From assembly GCF_021603585.1 (NCBI RefSeq), contig NZ_BQHI01000003.1:310001-374000 (forward strand): a stretch of DNA of 64,000 nt, written 5' to 3'. Below the pieces are notes generated by a model. The model was not told the DNA's origin. It saw only the letters and a list, made by a program, of their open reading frames with translations, and ran no database searches. This document shows, piece by piece, positions 9,423-20,249 of this stretch (position 1 is the first letter of the stretch; each line of letters starts with the position of its first letter). Position numbers and translations under genes: made by a program. The DNA comes from Pseudomonas sputi (GTDB lineage: Bacteria > Pseudomonadota > Gammaproteobacteria > Pseudomonadales > Pseudomonadaceae).

Positions 9423-11813
9423 ATGAAACGTCTGCTGCTAACTGCGGTTCTCACCGTATTGATGATCGCCGAAGTTCACGCCGAGTCCTTCACTATCTCT
9501 GATATTCGCGTCAATGGCCTCCAGCGGGTCTCCGCGGGTAGCGTCTTTGGTGCCTTGCCGTTGAACGTCGGCGAGCAGGCGGATGATCGTCGCCTGGTGG
9601 AATCCACTCGTGCGCTGTTCAAAACCGGTTTCTTTCAAGATATCCAGCTGGGCCGCGAAGGCAACGTTCTGGTGATCACTGTCGTCGAACGTCCCTCGGT
9701 CGCCAGCATCGAGATCGAAGGCAACAAGGCGATCTCCACCGAAGACCTGATGAAAGGCCTCAAGCAGTCCGGTCTGGCCGAAGGCGAGATCTTCCAGCGC
9801 GCGACCCTCGAAGGCGTGCGTAACGAGCTGCAACGTCAATACGTTGCACAAGGTCGTTACTCGGCGACTGTCGATACCGAAGTGGTCTCGCAGCCGCGCA
9901 ACCGTGTCGGCCTTAAAGTGAAGATCAATGAAGGCACCGTCGCTGCCATTCAGCACATCAACGTGGTGGGCAACACGGTTTTCCCCGAGGAAGACCTGAC
10001 CGACCTGTTCGAACTGAAGACCACCAACTGGCTGTCATTCTTCAAGAACGACGACAAGTACGCCCGTGAAAAGCTGTCCGGTGACCTGGAGCGTCTGCGT
10101 TCCTACTACCTCGACCGTGGCTATATCAACATGGATATCGCTTCGACCCAGGTGTCCATCACCCCGGACAAGAAGCACGTCTACATCACCGTCAACGTCA
10201 ACGAAGGCGAGAAGTACACCGTTCGCGACGTCAAACTCAGCGGTGACCTGAAAGTCCCTGAAGACCAGGTCAAGTCGCTGTTGCTGGTGCAGAAAGGTCA
10301 GGTGTTCTCGCGCAAGCTGATGACCACCACTTCCGAACTGATCACCCGTCGTCTGGGTAACGAGGGGTACACCTTCGCCAACGTCAACGGCGTGCCACAA
10401 CCGCACGACGAAGATCACACCGTCGATATCCTGTTTGCCGTCGATCCGGGCAAGCGTGCCTACGTCAACCGCATCAACTTCCGTGGCAACACCAAGTCCG
10501 AGGACGAAGTGCTGCGTCGTGAAATGCGTCAGATGGAAGGTGGCTGGGCTTCGACTTATCTGATCGACCAGTCCAAGACTCGTCTGGAGCGGCTGGGCTT
10601 CTTTAAAGAAGTCAACGTCGAGACCCCGGCTGTGCCTGGTGTCGATGACCAGGTTGACGTGAACTACAGCGTTGAAGAGCAGGCTTCCGGTTCGATCACC
10701 GCCAGCGTCGGTTTCGCCCAGAGTGCTGGTCTGATCCTCGGTGGTTCGATCACCCAGAACAACTTCCTCGGTACCGGTAACCGCGTCAGCGTCGGCCTGA
10801 CCCGCAGCGAATACCAGAGCCGCTACAACTTCGGCTACGTTGACCCCTACTGGACCGCCGATGGCGTGAGCCTGGGTTACAACGCGTTCTACCGCACCAC
10901 CGACTACAAAGACCTCGACGTCGACGTAGCGAGCTATGCGGTAGACAGCCTGGGTGCCGGCGTGAACGTGGGCTACCCGATCAGCGAGACTTCGCGTCTG
11001 ACCTTCGGTCTGTCCGCTCAGCAGGATAAGATCAAGACCGGTCAGTACACCGTTGACGAGATTTTCGACTTCGTTAAGAAGGAAGGTGATAACTACCTGA
11101 ACTTCAAGGCTTCGGCCGGCTGGTCCGAGTCGACCCTGAACAAAGGTGTATTGCCAACCCGTGGCCGTTCCCAGAGTCTGACGCTGGAAACCACCATTCC
11201 AGGCAGCGACCTGTCGTTCTACAAACTCGACTATCGTGGTCAGTTGTTCCAGCCGATCAGCGAAAACTACACGCTGCGTCTGCACACCGAGCTGGGTTAT
11301 GGCGATGGTTATGGTTCGACCGACGGCTTGCCGTTCTATGAAAACTACTATGCTGGTGGTTTCAACTCGGTACGTGGCTTTAAAGACAGTACGCTGGGCC
11401 CGCGCAGTACCCCTAGCCGTGGCGTGGGTGTGACCGGTAACGCAGGTACGCTTGCCGACCCGGATCAGGATCCACTGCCGTTCGGTGGCAACGTTTTGAT
11501 CCAGGGTGGTGTCGAGGTGTTGTTCCCGCTGCCATTCGTCAAGGATCAGCGTTCCCTGCGCACTTCGGTATTCTGGGATGTGGGTAACGTATTCGACTCC
11601 AAGTGCGAGAAGACCACCAACGCGACTGTCGGCTCGACTTCTGCCACCCAATGCAACGACATCAGTCTGAGCAACATGGCCAGCTCCGTCGGTGTCGGCG
11701 TGACCTGGGTCACCGCACTGGGCCCGCTGAGCTTTGCACTGGCGATGCCGATCAAGAAACCGGATGAAGCTGAAACTCAAGTGTTCCAATTCTCCCTGGG
11801 CCAGACGTTCTAA
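9423..11813 (+). CDS. bamA: Outer-membrane protein assembly factor BamA
   Basis: BamA is the central beta-barrel of the machinery that folds outer-membrane proteins. The 796-residue precursor has a signal peptide (MKRLLLTAVLTVLMIAEVHA, residues 1-20), five periplasmic POTRA repeats to about residue 425, and a 16-strand barrel ending with a C-terminal Phe (FSLGQTF). The barrel carries the conserved VRGF motif (FNSVRGFKDSTLGPRS). The start at 9423 follows AGAAAGGACTTC; a longer in-frame start at 9396 would mask the signal peptide. It is followed 45 bases later by its periplasmic chaperone partner skp. Confidence 0.98.
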   Translation: MKRLLLTAVLTVLMIAEVHAESFTISDIRVNGLQRVSAGSVFGALPLNVGEQADDRRLVESTRALFKTGFFQDIQLGREGNVLVITVVERPSVASIEIEGNKAISTEDLMKGLKQSGLAEGEIFQRATLEGVRNELQRQYVAQGRYSATVDTEVVSQPRNRVGLKVKINEGTVAAIQHINVVGNTVFPEEDLTDLFELKTTNWLSFFKNDDKYAREKLSGDLERLRSYYLDRGYINMDIASTQVSITPDKKHVYITVNVNEGEKYTVRDVKLSGDLKVPEDQVKSLLLVQKGQVFSRKLMTTTSELITRRLGNEGYTFANVNGVPQPHDEDHTVDILFAVDPGKRAYVNRINFRGNTKSEDEVLRREMRQMEGGWASTYLIDQSKTRLERLGFFKEVNVETPAVPGVDDQVDVNYSVEEQASGSITASVGFAQSAGLILGGSITQNNFLGTGNRVSVGLTRSEYQSRYNFGYVDPYWTADGVSLGYNAFYRTTDYKDLDVDVASYAVDSLGAGVNVGYPISETSRLTFGLSAQQDKIKTGQYTVDEIFDFVKKEGDNYLNFKASAGWSESTLNKGVLPTRGRSQSLTLETTIPGSDLSFYKLDYRGQLFQPISENYTLRLHTELGYGDGYGSTDGLPFYENYYAGGFNSVRGFKDSTLGPRSTPSRGVGVTGNAGTLADPDQDPLPFGGNVLIQGGVEVLFPLPFVKDQRSLRTSVFWDVGNVFDSKCEKTTNATVGSTSATQCNDISLSNMASSVGVGVTWVTALGPLSFALAMPIKKPDEAETQVFQFSLGQTF

Positions 11814-11858
11814 GCGTCTGACCCAAGACAACGACAATGGATTTTGTAGGAGTGCATC

Positions 11859-12362
11859 GTGCGTAAGTTGACTCAATTGGTTCTCCTGGCCTCCGTGCTG
11901 GTGGCAGGCCCGGCATTTGCCGACATGAAAATCGCCGTTCTGAACTATCAGATGGCCTTGCTGGAATCCGACGCGGCCAAGAAGTACGCCGTGGATGCCG
12001 AGAAGAAGTTCGGCCCACAGCTGACCAAGCTCAAGACCCTGGAAAGCAGCGCCAAGGGCATTCAGGATCGTCTGATGGCCGGTGGCGACAAGATGCAGCA
12101 AGGTGAGCGCGAGCGTCTGGAGCTTGAGTTCAAGCAAAAGGCGCGTGACTTCCAGTTCCAGTCCAAGGAGCTGAACGAAGCCAAGGCTGTTGCCGACCGC
12201 GAAATGCTCAAGCAACTGAAGCCGAAACTGGATAGCGCAGTGGAAGAAGTCATCAAGAAAGGTGGTTTTGACCTGGTGTTCGAGCGTGGCGCAGTGATCG
12301 ATGTCAAACCTCAGTACGACATCACGCGCCAGGTCATCGAGCGCATGAATCAGCTGAAGTAA
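11859..12362 (+). CDS. skp: Periplasmic chaperone Skp/OmpH
   Basis: Skp holds unfolded outer-membrane proteins in the periplasm before BamA inserts them. The 167-residue precursor starts with GTG at 11859 after TAGGAGTG and has a signal peptide MRKLTQLVLLASVLVAGPAFA cut before DMKIAVLNYQ. Residues 45-125 are rich in Lys, Glu and Gln and form the long helical tentacles of the family. It sits between bamA and lpxD, the usual gammaproteobacterial order, with only three bases before lpxD. Confidence 0.95.
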   Translation: MRKLTQLVLLASVLVAGPAFADMKIAVLNYQMALLESDAAKKYAVDAEKKFGPQLTKLKTLESSAKGIQDRLMAGGDKMQQGERERLELEFKQKARDFQFQSKELNEAKAVADREMLKQLKPKLDSAVEEVIKKGGFDLVFERGAVIDVKPQYDITRQVIERMNQLK

Positions 12363-12365
12363 CCC

Positions 12366-13421
12366 ATGACCGTGACTATCAAGCTCGGCCAGTTGGCCGA
12401 GTTCCTCGGCGCCACCCTGAGTGGCGATCCCGAGAAGCAAATCACTGGGCTAGCCACCTTGCAGGAGGCTGGCCCAGCTCAGTTGAGCTTTCTGGCAAAC
12501 CCTCAATACCGCAAATACCTGGCTGGCTCGCAAGCCGCAGCCCTGTTGCTCAAGGCTGCCGACGCGGAAGGTTATGCCGGTGATGCGTTGGTGGTGCCGG
12601 ATCCTTACCTGGCTTACGCACGCATTTCCCATCTGTTCGATCCGAAGCCCAAGGCCACTGCCGGCGTTCATCCGACGGCCGTGATTGCCGAGGATGCCGT
12701 GGTCGATCCGAGCGCCAGTGTCGGTCCCTTCGTGGTGATCGAAGCCGGTGCGCGAATCGGCGCAGACGTGACGCTCGGTGCGCATTGCGTCATTGGTGCT
12801 CGCAGTGAAATCGGCGAGGGCGGCTGGCTGGCCCCGCGGGTCACGCTGTATCACGATGTACGGATCGGCAAGCGTGTGGTGATTCAGTCCGGTGCCGTGC
12901 TCGGCGGTGAAGGCTTCGGCTTTGCCAATGAGAAGGGCATCTGGCAGAAAATCGCCCAGATCGGCGGTGTGACCATCGGTGACGATGTGGAGATCGGCGT
13001 GAATACCGCCATCGACCGCGGTGCGCTGGCCGATACCGTGATTGGCAATGGCGTGAAGCTCGACAACCAGATTCAGATCGCCCATAACGTGCAGGTTGGT
13101 GATCACACCGCCATGGCGGCGTGCGTGGGGATTTCCGGCAGCACCAAAATCGGCAAGCACTGCATGCTCGCCGGAGGTGTTGGCCTGGTAGGGCACATCG
13201 ATATTTGCGACAACGTATTCCTGACCGGGATGACCATGGTGACCCATTCGATTACCGAACCGGGTGCCTATTCTTCCGGCACAGCCATGCAACCGGCGGC
13301 CGAATGGCGCAAAAGCGCGGCCCGGATTCGTCAGCTCGATGACATCGCGCGACGTTTGAAACAGCTGGAAAAGCGGTTCGGGGAAGTGACCCCTGACGGC
13401 AATGCTTCATCTGAAGGCTGA
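12366..13421 (+). CDS. lpxD: UDP-3-O-(3-hydroxyacyl)glucosamine N-acyltransferase
   Basis: LpxD adds the second hydroxyacyl chain in lipid A synthesis. The 351-residue protein has an N-terminal uridine-binding domain (residues 1-100), then a left-handed beta helix of hexapeptide repeats such as [24 protein letters not shown], and a C-terminal helical tail [13 protein letters not shown]. The catalytic His lies in the stretch [18 protein letters not shown] near residues 235-250. It is part of the lpxD-fabZ-lpxA-lpxB block; 106 bases separate it from fabZ, so an internal promoter there is possible. Confidence 0.97.
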   Translation: MTVTIKLGQLAEFLGATLSGDPEKQITGLATLQEAGPAQLSFLANPQYRKYLAGSQAAALLLKAADAEGYAGDALVVPDPYLAYARISHLFDPKPKATAGVHPTAVIAEDAVVDPSASVGPFVVIEAGARIGADVTLGAHCVIGARSEIGEGGWLAPRVTLYHDVRIGKRVVIQSGAVLGGEGFGFANEKGIWQKIAQIGGVTIGDDVEIGVNTAIDRGALADTVIGNGVKLDNQIQIAHNVQVGDHTAMAACVGISGSTKIGKHCMLAGGVGLVGHIDICDNVFLTGMTMVTHSITEPGAYSSGTAMQPAAEWRKSAARIRQLDDIARRLKQLEKRFGEVTPDGNASSEG

Positions 13422-13527
13422 TACCATTTCCATATCAAGTGTGCACAGCCTCCGGACTGCCTCCTTGATTTGCTAGAGGAGTGCGCGTCAGTCGCGCTCC
13501 CAATCTTTACATAGGCTTCCCCCCGAA

Positions 13528-13968
13528 ATGATGGACATCAACGAGATTCGCGAATACCTGCCTCACCGTTACCCGTTCCTGCTGGTGGACCGGGTAGTGG
13601 AGCTGGATACGGAAGGCAAGCGCATTCGCGCCTACAAGAATGTCAGCATCAACGAGCCGTTCTTCAACGGGCACTTCCCAGCGCACCCGATCATGCCGGG
13701 CGTGCTGATTATCGAAGCCATGGCTCAGGCTGCCGGGATCCTCGGTTTCAAGATGCTTGACGTGAAACCGGCTGACGGCACCCTTTATTACTTTGTCGGC
13801 TCCGACAAGCTGCGTTTCCGCCAGCCAGTGCTGCCGGGGGATCAGTTGATCCTCGAAGCCAAGTTCATCAGTTGCAAGCGTCAGATCTGGAAGTTCGAAT
13901 GCCAGGCTTCGGTCGATGGCAAACCGGTCTGCTCGGCTGAAATCATCTGTGCGGAACGCAAGCTATGA
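13528..13968 (+). CDS. fabZ: 3-hydroxyacyl-ACP dehydratase FabZ
   Basis: FabZ dehydrates hydroxyacyl-ACP in fatty acid elongation and competes with LpxA for the shared hydroxyacyl-ACP pool. The 146-residue hot-dog protein has the catalytic pair His49 ([10 protein letters not shown]) and Glu63 (LIIEAMAQ), matching the known Pseudomonas enzyme in number and position. Two adjacent ATG codons (13528, 13531) are possible starts. Its TGA overlaps the lpxA ATG. Confidence 0.97.
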   Translation: MMDINEIREYLPHRYPFLLVDRVVELDTEGKRIRAYKNVSINEPFFNGHFPAHPIMPGVLIIEAMAQAAGILGFKMLDVKPADGTLYYFVGSDKLRFRQPVLPGDQLILEAKFISCKRQIWKFECQASVDGKPVCSAEIICAERKL

Positions 13969-14741
13969 GTTTGATTGACCCTCGCGCAATCATCGATCCA
14001 TCGGCCGTCCTGGCTGATGGCGTCGAGGTCGGCCCGTGGTCGATCATCGGTGCAGGTGTGGAAGTCGGCGAGGGTACGGTCATCGGGCCACACGTGATCC
14101 TCAAAGGTCCGACCCGTATTGGCAAGCACAACCGCATCTACCAGTTTTCCTCGGTAGGCGAAGATACGCCGGACCTGAAGTACAAGGGCGAAGAAACCCG
14201 CCTGGTGATCGGTGACCACAACGTCATCCGCGAAGGCGTGACGATTCACCGTGGCACCGTTCAGGATCGTTCCGAAACGACCCTGGGTGATCACAACCTG
14301 ATCATGGCCTATGCCCACATCGGGCATGACAGCGTCATCGGCAACCACTGCATTCTGGTCAACAACACCGCGCTGGCCGGCCATGTGCACGTTGATGACT
14401 GGGCAATCCTGTCCGGTTTCACCCTGGTGCATCAGTATTGCCACATTGGCGCCCACAGCTTTTCCGGCATGGGCACAGCGATCGGCAAGGACGTCCCGGC
14501 TTTCGTCACCGTATTCGGCAACCCGGCCGAAGCGCGAAGCATGAACTTCGAGGGCATGCGCCGTCGCGGTTTCAGCGAAGACGCCATTCACGCGCTGCGC
14601 CGTGCGTACAAAACGGTGTATCGCCAGGGACTGACCGTCGAACAGGCGCTGGCCGAACTGGCCGAGCCGTCTGCACAGTTCCCGGAAGTCGCGATGTTCC
14701 GTGACTCCATCCAGTCGTCGACCCGCGGCATTACCCGCTGA
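13965..14741 (+). CDS. lpxA: UDP-N-acetylglucosamine acyltransferase
   Basis: LpxA catalyses the first step of lipid A synthesis, moving a hydroxyacyl chain from ACP to UDP-GlcNAc. The 258-residue protein is a hexapeptide beta helix ([20 protein letters not shown] at the start) with the catalytic His at residue 121 in [12 protein letters not shown], and a C-terminal helical domain. It overlaps fabZ by four bases and ends two bases before lpxB. Confidence 0.98.
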   Translation: MSLIDPRAIIDPSAVLADGVEVGPWSIIGAGVEVGEGTVIGPHVILKGPTRIGKHNRIYQFSSVGEDTPDLKYKGEETRLVIGDHNVIREGVTIHRGTVQDRSETTLGDHNLIMAYAHIGHDSVIGNHCILVNNTALAGHVHVDDWAILSGFTLVHQYCHIGAHSFSGMGTAIGKDVPAFVTVFGNPAEARSMNFEGMRRRGFSEDAIHALRRAYKTVYRQGLTVEQALAELAEPSAQFPEVAMFRDSIQSSTRGITR

Positions 14742-14743
14742 CC

Positions 14744-15874
14744 ATGGCCAATCTGCGTATTGCGCTGGTGGCGGGGGAGGCTTCCGGTGACATTCTGGGC
14801 GCAGGCCTGATGCGTGCCCTCAAGGCACAGCACCCTGCGGTGGAGTTCATTGGTGTCGGCGGCCCGCTGATGCAGGCCGAAGGCCTGACTTCCTATTTTC
14901 CGATGGAGCGTCTGTCGGTCATGGGCCTGGTGGAAGTCCTGGGGCGGTTGCGTGAACTGCTCAAGCGCCGCAAGGACCTGATCGCCACGCTTATCGCTGA
15001 AAAACCGGATGTGTTCATCGGCATCGATGCGCCGGATTTCAACCTCAATATCGAACTCAAGCTGCGTCAGGCCGGAATCAAGACCGTGCACTACGTCAGT
15101 CCCTCGGTGTGGGCATGGCGGCAGAAACGGGTACTGAAGATCCGCGAAGGCTGCGACCTGATGCTCACGCTGCTGCCGTTCGAAGCCAGATTCTACGAAG
15201 AGAAGGGCGTACCGGTGCGGTTCGTCGGTCATACGCTGGCCGATACCATTCCACTGGAGGCTGATCGCAACGCGGCGCGTGCCGAGCTCGGTCTGTCGGA
15301 CGGGCCGCTGGTCGCGTTGATGCCCGGCAGCCGTGGCGGTGAAGTCAGTCGTCTGGGTGCGCTGTTCCTCGATACCGCCCAACGCTTGCGGGCCATGCGC
15401 CCGGGTGTGCGTTTCGTCATACCGTGCGCCAACCCCGAGCGTCGTGCCCAGCTCGGAGCGCTGCTGGCCGGCCGCGACCTGCCGGTTACGCTGCTCGATG
15501 GAAAATCCCACCTGGCCCTGGCGGCGTGCAATGCGGTTCTGATCGCGTCCGGCACGGCGACCCTGGAAGCGCTGCTGTACAAGCGCCCGATGGTCGTGGC
15601 CTATCGTCTTGCGCCGCTGACGTTCTGGATTCTCAAGCGCATGGTCAAGAGCCCGTACGTTTCCCTGCCCAACCTGCTGGCCCAGCGATTGCTGGTGCCG
15701 GAATTGTTGCAGGATGATGCGACGGTTGAGGCCCTTGCCCAGACCCTGTCGCCGTTGATCGACGGTGGCGAAGAGCAGACCCGGGGTTTTGACGAGATCC
15801 ATCGCACCCTGCGCCTGGACGCTTCCAATCAGGCGGCTGACGCCGTTCTGAACCTGATCGGGCAAACACGATGA
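14744..15874 (+). CDS. lpxB: Lipid-A-disaccharide synthase
   Basis: LpxB joins UDP-2,3-diacylglucosamine with lipid X to give the tetra-acyl disaccharide of lipid A. The 376-residue GT-B-like (family GT19) protein begins [20 protein letters not shown], with VGHTLAD and [13 protein letters not shown] in the second domain and the conserved [20 protein letters not shown] near residues 270-290. It overlaps rnhB by ATGA, closing the lipid A block. Confidence 0.97.
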   Translation: MANLRIALVAGEASGDILGAGLMRALKAQHPAVEFIGVGGPLMQAEGLTSYFPMERLSVMGLVEVLGRLRELLKRRKDLIATLIAEKPDVFIGIDAPDFNLNIELKLRQAGIKTVHYVSPSVWAWRQKRVLKIREGCDLMLTLLPFEARFYEEKGVPVRFVGHTLADTIPLEADRNAARAELGLSDGPLVALMPGSRGGEVSRLGALFLDTAQRLRAMRPGVRFVIPCANPERRAQLGALLAGRDLPVTLLDGKSHLALAACNAVLIASGTATLEALLYKRPMVVAYRLAPLTFWILKRMVKSPYVSLPNLLAQRLLVPELLQDDATVEALAQTLSPLIDGGEEQTRGFDEIHRTLRLDASNQAADAVLNLIGQTR

Positions 15875-16512
15875 GCAAGACAAGCATGCAGATGGGCCTG
15901 GATTTCACCCTGGTCGCCGAAGTCGAAGAACTGGTGGCCGGTGTCGATGAAGTCGGTCGCGGCCCGTTGTGCGGTGCCGTCGTCACCGCGGCGGTGATCC
16001 TTGATCCGAACCGGCCGATCCTCGGTCTCAACGACTCGAAAAAACTCACCGAAGCCAAGCGTGAAAAACTCTACGACGAGATCTGCGAGAAGGCGCTCAG
16101 TTGGTGCATTGCCCGTGCCGAAGTCGAAGAAATCGACGAGCTGAACATCCTTCACGCCACCATGCTGGCGATGCAACGCGCGGTCGCTGGCCTGCACATC
16201 CAGCCGAAACTGGCGATGATCGACGGCAACCGCTGCCCGAAATTGCCGATGCGTTCCGAAGCCGTGGTGCAGGGTGACGGCAAGGTGCCGGCGATTGCGG
16301 CTGCGTCGATTCTGGCCAAGGTCAGCCGTGACCGCGAGATGGCGGCGTTCGAATTGATCTATCCGGGTTACGGCATCGGCGGCCATAAAGGCTATCCGAC
16401 GCCCGTCCATCTGGAAGCGCTGGCGCGCCTCGGGCCGACGCCGATTCACCGGCGTTCGTTTGCCCCGGTGCGGCAGGCTTATGAAGCGCTGGAAGGCCTG
16501 ACGCAGGTTTAG
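15871..16512 (+). CDS. rnhB: Ribonuclease HII
   Basis: RNase HII removes ribonucleotides from DNA and RNA primers. The 213-residue protein has the catalytic signature [15 protein letters not shown] (Asp and Glu), LGLNDSKKL and the later Asp in MIDGNRCP, followed by [12 protein letters not shown]. Start choice: ATG at 15871 overlaps the lpxB stop; an internal ATG at 15886 (MQMGLDF) would give a shorter N-terminus like that of some relatives. The link lpxB-rnhB-dnaE is widespread in gammaproteobacteria. Confidence 0.96.
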   Translation: MSKTSMQMGLDFTLVAEVEELVAGVDEVGRGPLCGAVVTAAVILDPNRPILGLNDSKKLTEAKREKLYDEICEKALSWCIARAEVEEIDELNILHATMLAMQRAVAGLHIQPKLAMIDGNRCPKLPMRSEAVVQGDGKVPAIAAASILAKVSRDREMAAFELIYPGYGIGGHKGYPTPVHLEALARLGPTPIHRRSFAPVRQAYEALEGLTQV

Positions 16513-16536
16513 CGGCAAGGCTGATGTTTTGTTCGG

Positions 16537-16556
16537 GGCCCGGTACAATCCGGGCC
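16537..16556 (+). terminator. Hairpin between rnhB and dnaE
   Basis: GGCCCGG and CCGGGCC form a perfect 7-base-pair stem around the loop TACAAT, followed by TTGTTGT. It may be a weak terminator; the loop also resembles a -10 box for dnaE. I cannot decide between these readings. Confidence 0.4.
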
Positions 16557-16588
16557 TTGTTGTCTCTATGTAACTGGACAGGATCACT

Positions 16589-19500
16589 ATGCCGGCTTCA
16601 TTCGTTCATCTACGCCTGCACACTGAATACTCCCTGGTCGACGGGCTGGTGCGGATCAAGCCGCTGGTCAAGGCCCTGACCGGCATGGGCATGCCGGCCG
16701 TTGCGGTGACCGACCAGAACAACATGTGTTCGCTGGTCAAATTCTATAAAAACACCATGGGTGCCGGGATCAAGCCGATCTGCGGCGCCGACCTGTGGCT
16801 GTCGAACAAGGACCCGGATGGTCCGCTGAGCCGCATCAGCCTGCTGGTGATGAATGCCCAAGGCTATCGCAACCTGACCGAGCTGATTTCCCGTGGCTTC
16901 ATCGACGGTCAGCGCAACGGCATGGTCATCATCGAGCGCGAGTGGGTCGCCGAGGCCAACGAAGGCCTGATCATGCTGTCCGCCGCCAAAGAAGGCGAGA
17001 TCGGCATGGCCATGATCGGCGGCAACCCCGCCGAAGCCGAGGCGCTTGCCCGCGAATGGATGGCGGTGTTCCCGGATCGCTTCTATCTGGAAATCCAGCG
17101 CACCAACCGTCCGAACGACGAAGAACAATTGCACGGCGCCGTGGCCCTGGCCGACAAGCTCGGCGCGCCGCTGGTTGCCACCAATGATGTGCGCTTCATC
17201 AAGCAGGAAGACTTCGCCGCCCACGAAACCCGCGTCTGCATCGGTGAGGGCCGCGCCCTCGACGATCCGCGGCGTTCGAAGAACTACAGCGATCAGCAGT
17301 ACCTGAAAAGCGCCGAGGAAATGGCCGAGCTGTTCAGTGACCTGCCGGATGCGATCGAGAACACCGTCGAGATCGCCAAGCGTTGCAACATCGACGTGAA
17401 ACTGGGCAAGCACTTCCTGCCGGATTACCCGATTCCCGATGGCATGACCATCGACGAGTATTTCCGCAAGGTCTCCTTCGATGGCCTTGAAGAGCGCCTC
17501 AGCGTGCTGCTGCCCAAGGACACCACCGAAGACTACGAGGCCAAGCGTCAGGTCTACGTTGACCGGCTGAATTTCGAGCTGGATATCATCATCCAGATGG
17601 GGTTCCCCGGTTACTTCCTGATCGTGATGGACTTTATCCAGTGGGCCAAGAACAACGGCGTGCCGGTGGGCCCTGGCCGGGGGTCGGGTGCCGGATCGCT
17701 GGTGGCCTATGTACAGAAGATCACCGACCTCGACCCGCTGGAATATGACCTGCTGTTCGAACGTTTCCTCAACCCGGAACGGGTATCGATGCCCGACTTC
17801 GACGTCGACTTCTGCATGGATGGTCGCGACCGGGTGATCGACTACGTGGCCGAAAAGTACGGCCGCAACGCGGTGAGCCAGATCATCACCTTCGGTTCCA
17901 TGGCGGCCAAGGCCGTGGTCCGCGACGTGGCGCGGGCCCAGGGCAAGTCGTTCGGCCTGGCCGATCGCCTGTCGAAGATGATTCCGTTCGAAGTCGGCAT
18001 GACCCTGGAAAAAGCCTACGAGCAGGAAGAGATCCTGCGCGACTTCATCAAGGTCGATGAAGAAGCGGCGGAAATCTGGGAGATGGCGCGCAAGCTCGAA
18101 GGCGTGGTGCGCAACGTCGGCAAACACGCCGGTGGTGTGGTCATCGCACCGACCAAGCTGACCGACTTCTCGCCGATCTATTGCGACGAGGCCGGCGACG
18201 GTCTGGTGACCCAGTTCGACAAGGACGACGTCGAGGCGGCCGGTCTGGTGAAGTTCGACTTCCTCGGCCTGCGGACCCTGACGATCATCGACTGGGCGCT
18301 GAAAACCATCAACCGCGACCGCGCCAAGGTCAACGAGCCGCCGCTGGACATCGCGTTCATCCCGCTGGATGACAAGCCGACCTATCAGTTGCTGCAAAAA
18401 GCTGAAACCACCGCGGTGTTCCAGCTCGAATCCCGCGGCATGAAAGAGCTGATCAAAAAGCTCAAGCCCGACTGCCTCGAAGACTTGATCGCACTGGTGG
18501 CTCTGTTCCGTCCGGGCCCGCTGCAATCGGGCATGGTGGATGACTTCATCAACCGTAAGCACGGTCGCGCTGAACTGGCGTATCCGCACCCGGATTACCA
18601 GTACGAAGGTTTGCAGCCGGTACTGGCGCCGACGTACGGCATCATCCTGTATCAGGAACAGGTGATGCAGATCGCCCAGGTCATGGCCGGTTACACCCTC
18701 GGTGGTGCGGACATGCTGCGTCGGGCGATGGGCAAGAAGAAACCCGAGGAAATGGCCAAGCAGCGCGGCGGTTTCATTGAGGGTTGTGCGTCGAACAATA
18801 TCGACGCGGATCTGGCCGGTAACATTTTCGACCTGGTAGAGAAATTCGCCGGCTACGGCTTCAACAAATCCCACTCCGCCGCCTACGGCCTGGTCTCGTA
18901 CCAGACCGCCTGGCTGAAAGCCCACTACCCGGCGCCGTTCATGGCCGCGGTACTGTCGGCGGATATGCACAACACCGACAAGGTCGTGACCTTGATCGAA
19001 GAAGTGCGCACGATGAAGCTGCGCCTCGACGCGCCGGACGTGAACACCTCGGAGTTCAAGTTCACGGTGAACGACGAAGGCCGCATCGTGTATGGCCTGG
19101 GCGCGATCAAGGGCGTCGGTGAAGGCCCGGTGGAAGCGATCACCGAGGCCCGTCAGGCCGGTCCGTTCAAGGACCTGTTCGACTTCTGCGCCCGGGTCGA
19201 CCTCAAACGCATCAACAAGCGCACGCTGGACGGACTGATCCGCAGCGGCGCGCTGGATCGCCTCGGCCCGTATTTCCATGACGAGCAAAAGGCTTACCAG
19301 GCCAACATCGACCGCAACCGCGCCGTGCTGCTGGCGGCGATGGAAGAGGCGATCAAGTCGGCCGAGCAGACCGCACGCACTCGTGACAGCGGTCACGCCG
19401 ACCTGTTCGGCGGGCTGTTCGTCGAAGAAGACGCGGATGTTTACGCGGTCCACCGCAAGGCGAAAGAGCTGACCCTCAAGGAGCGGCTCAAAGGTGAAAA

Positions 19501-20110
19501 AGACACCTTGGGCCTGTACCTGACCGGCCACCCGATCGACGAATACGAAGGCGAAATCCGCCGTTTCGCCCGTCAGCGCATCATCGACCTGAAACCGGCC
19601 CGGGACACCCAGACCGTGGCGGGGATGATCATCGCCCTGCGGGTGATGAAGAACAAAAAGGGCGACAAGATGGGCTTCATCACCCTCGACGACCGCTCCG
19701 GGCGGATCGAGGCGTCGCTGTTCGCCGATGCGTTCCACTCCGCGCAGTCGCTGCTGCAGACCGACGCAATGGTGGTGGTCGAAGGCGAGGTCAGCAACGA
19801 CGACTTCTCCGGCGGCCTGCGCCTGCGGGTCAAGCGGGTGATGAGCATGGAAGATGCGCGTACCAACCTGGCCGAGAGCCTGCGCCTGAAATTGCAGACC
19901 CAGGACCTGAAAGGCGATCAGCTACGCTGGTTGGGTGAATTACTCAAGCGTCATCGCGGTGCGTGCCCGATCACCATGGAATACACCAGTCCCGATGCGA
20001 AGACCTTGCTGCAGTTTGGCGAGACCTGGCGGATCGACCCGGCGGATGCCTTGATTCAAGCCCTGCGTGACCAGTTCGGGCGAGACAACGTCTTCCTCCA
20101 ATACCGTTGA
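16589..20110 (+). CDS. dnaE: DNA polymerase III alpha subunit
   Basis: This is the catalytic subunit of the replicative polymerase. The 1173-residue protein has the N-terminal PHP domain (FVHLRLHTEYSLVDGLVRI), the palm with PDFDVDFCMDGRD at about residues 400-412 holding two catalytic Asp, the fingers and a helix-hairpin-helix region near KRINKRTLDGLIRSGALD, and an OB fold (TVAGMIIALRVMKNKKGDKM) near residues 1010-1080. Length is close to E. coli DnaE (1160). It is followed by accA across a 139-base spacer that contains two GC-rich inverted repeats (20113-20137 and around 20166-20192). Confidence 0.98.
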   Translation: MPASFVHLRLHTEYSLVDGLVRIKPLVKALTGMGMPAVAVTDQNNMCSLVKFYKNTMGAGIKPICGADLWLSNKDPDGPLSRISLLVMNAQGYRNLTELISRGFIDGQRNGMVIIEREWVAEANEGLIMLSAAKEGEIGMAMIGGNPAEAEALAREWMAVFPDRFYLEIQRTNRPNDEEQLHGAVALADKLGAPLVATNDVRFIKQEDFAAHETRVCIGEGRALDDPRRSKNYSDQQYLKSAEEMAELFSDLPDAIENTVEIAKRCNIDVKLGKHFLPDYPIPDGMTIDEYFRKVSFDGLEERLSVLLPKDTTEDYEAKRQVYVDRLNFELDIIIQMGFPGYFLIVMDFIQWAKNNGVPVGPGRGSGAGSLVAYVQKITDLDPLEYDLLFERFLNPERVSMPDFDVDFCMDGRDRVIDYVAEKYGRNAVSQIITFGSMAAKAVVRDVARAQGKSFGLADRLSKMIPFEVGMTLEKAYEQEEILRDFIKVDEEAAEIWEMARKLEGVVRNVGKHAGGVVIAPTKLTDFSPIYCDEAGDGLVTQFDKDDVEAAGLVKFDFLGLRTLTIIDWALKTINRDRAKVNEPPLDIAFIPLDDKPTYQLLQKAETTAVFQLESRGMKELIKKLKPDCLEDLIALVALFRPGPLQSGMVDDFINRKHGRAELAYPHPDYQYEGLQPVLAPTYGIILYQEQVMQIAQVMAGYTLGGADMLRRAMGKKKPEEMAKQRGGFIEGCASNNIDADLAGNIFDLVEKFAGYGFNKSHSAAYGLVSYQTAWLKAHYPAPFMAAVLSADMHNTDKVVTLIEEVRTMKLRLDAPDVNTSEFKFTVNDEGRIVYGLGAIKGVGEGPVEAITEARQAGPFKDLFDFCARVDLKRINKRTLDGLIRSGALDRLGPYFHDEQKAYQANIDRNRAVLLAAMEEAIKSAEQTARTRDSGHADLFGGLFVEEDADVYAVHRKAKELTLKERLKGEKDTLGLYLTGHPIDEYEGEIRRFARQRIIDLKPARDTQTVAGMIIALRVMKNKKGDKMGFITLDDRSGRIEASLFADAFHSAQSLLQTDAMVVVEGEVSNDDFSGGLRLRVKRVMSMEDARTNLAESLRLKLQTQDLKGDQLRWLGELLKRHRGACPITMEYTSPDAKTLLQFGETWRIDPADALIQALRDQFGRDNVFLQYR

Positions 20111-20249
20111 CCGGCAGGTGCCATCAAAGCGCCTGCCCACAACCTGAATTTTTAATCTCGACCTCAGCGCGCCTCTCCCTTAAGGTAGGGCGCGAATAGA
20201 CAACCGGCCGGCCCAAGCTCATTTGGGACACGACCCAAGACGGACGCCT

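Noticed and set aside
10035-12440. Open frame of 801 codons on the minus strand opposite bamA and skp
   Set aside because: It crosses two clear plus-strand genes and their spacer, and its composition (rich in His, Gln, Val, Leu) is that of an antisense shadow.
16610-19738. Open frame of 1042 codons on the minus strand opposite dnaE
   Set aside because: It mirrors dnaE, has no family features and no ribosome-binding site; long antisense frames are usual opposite GC-rich genes with GC-ending codons.
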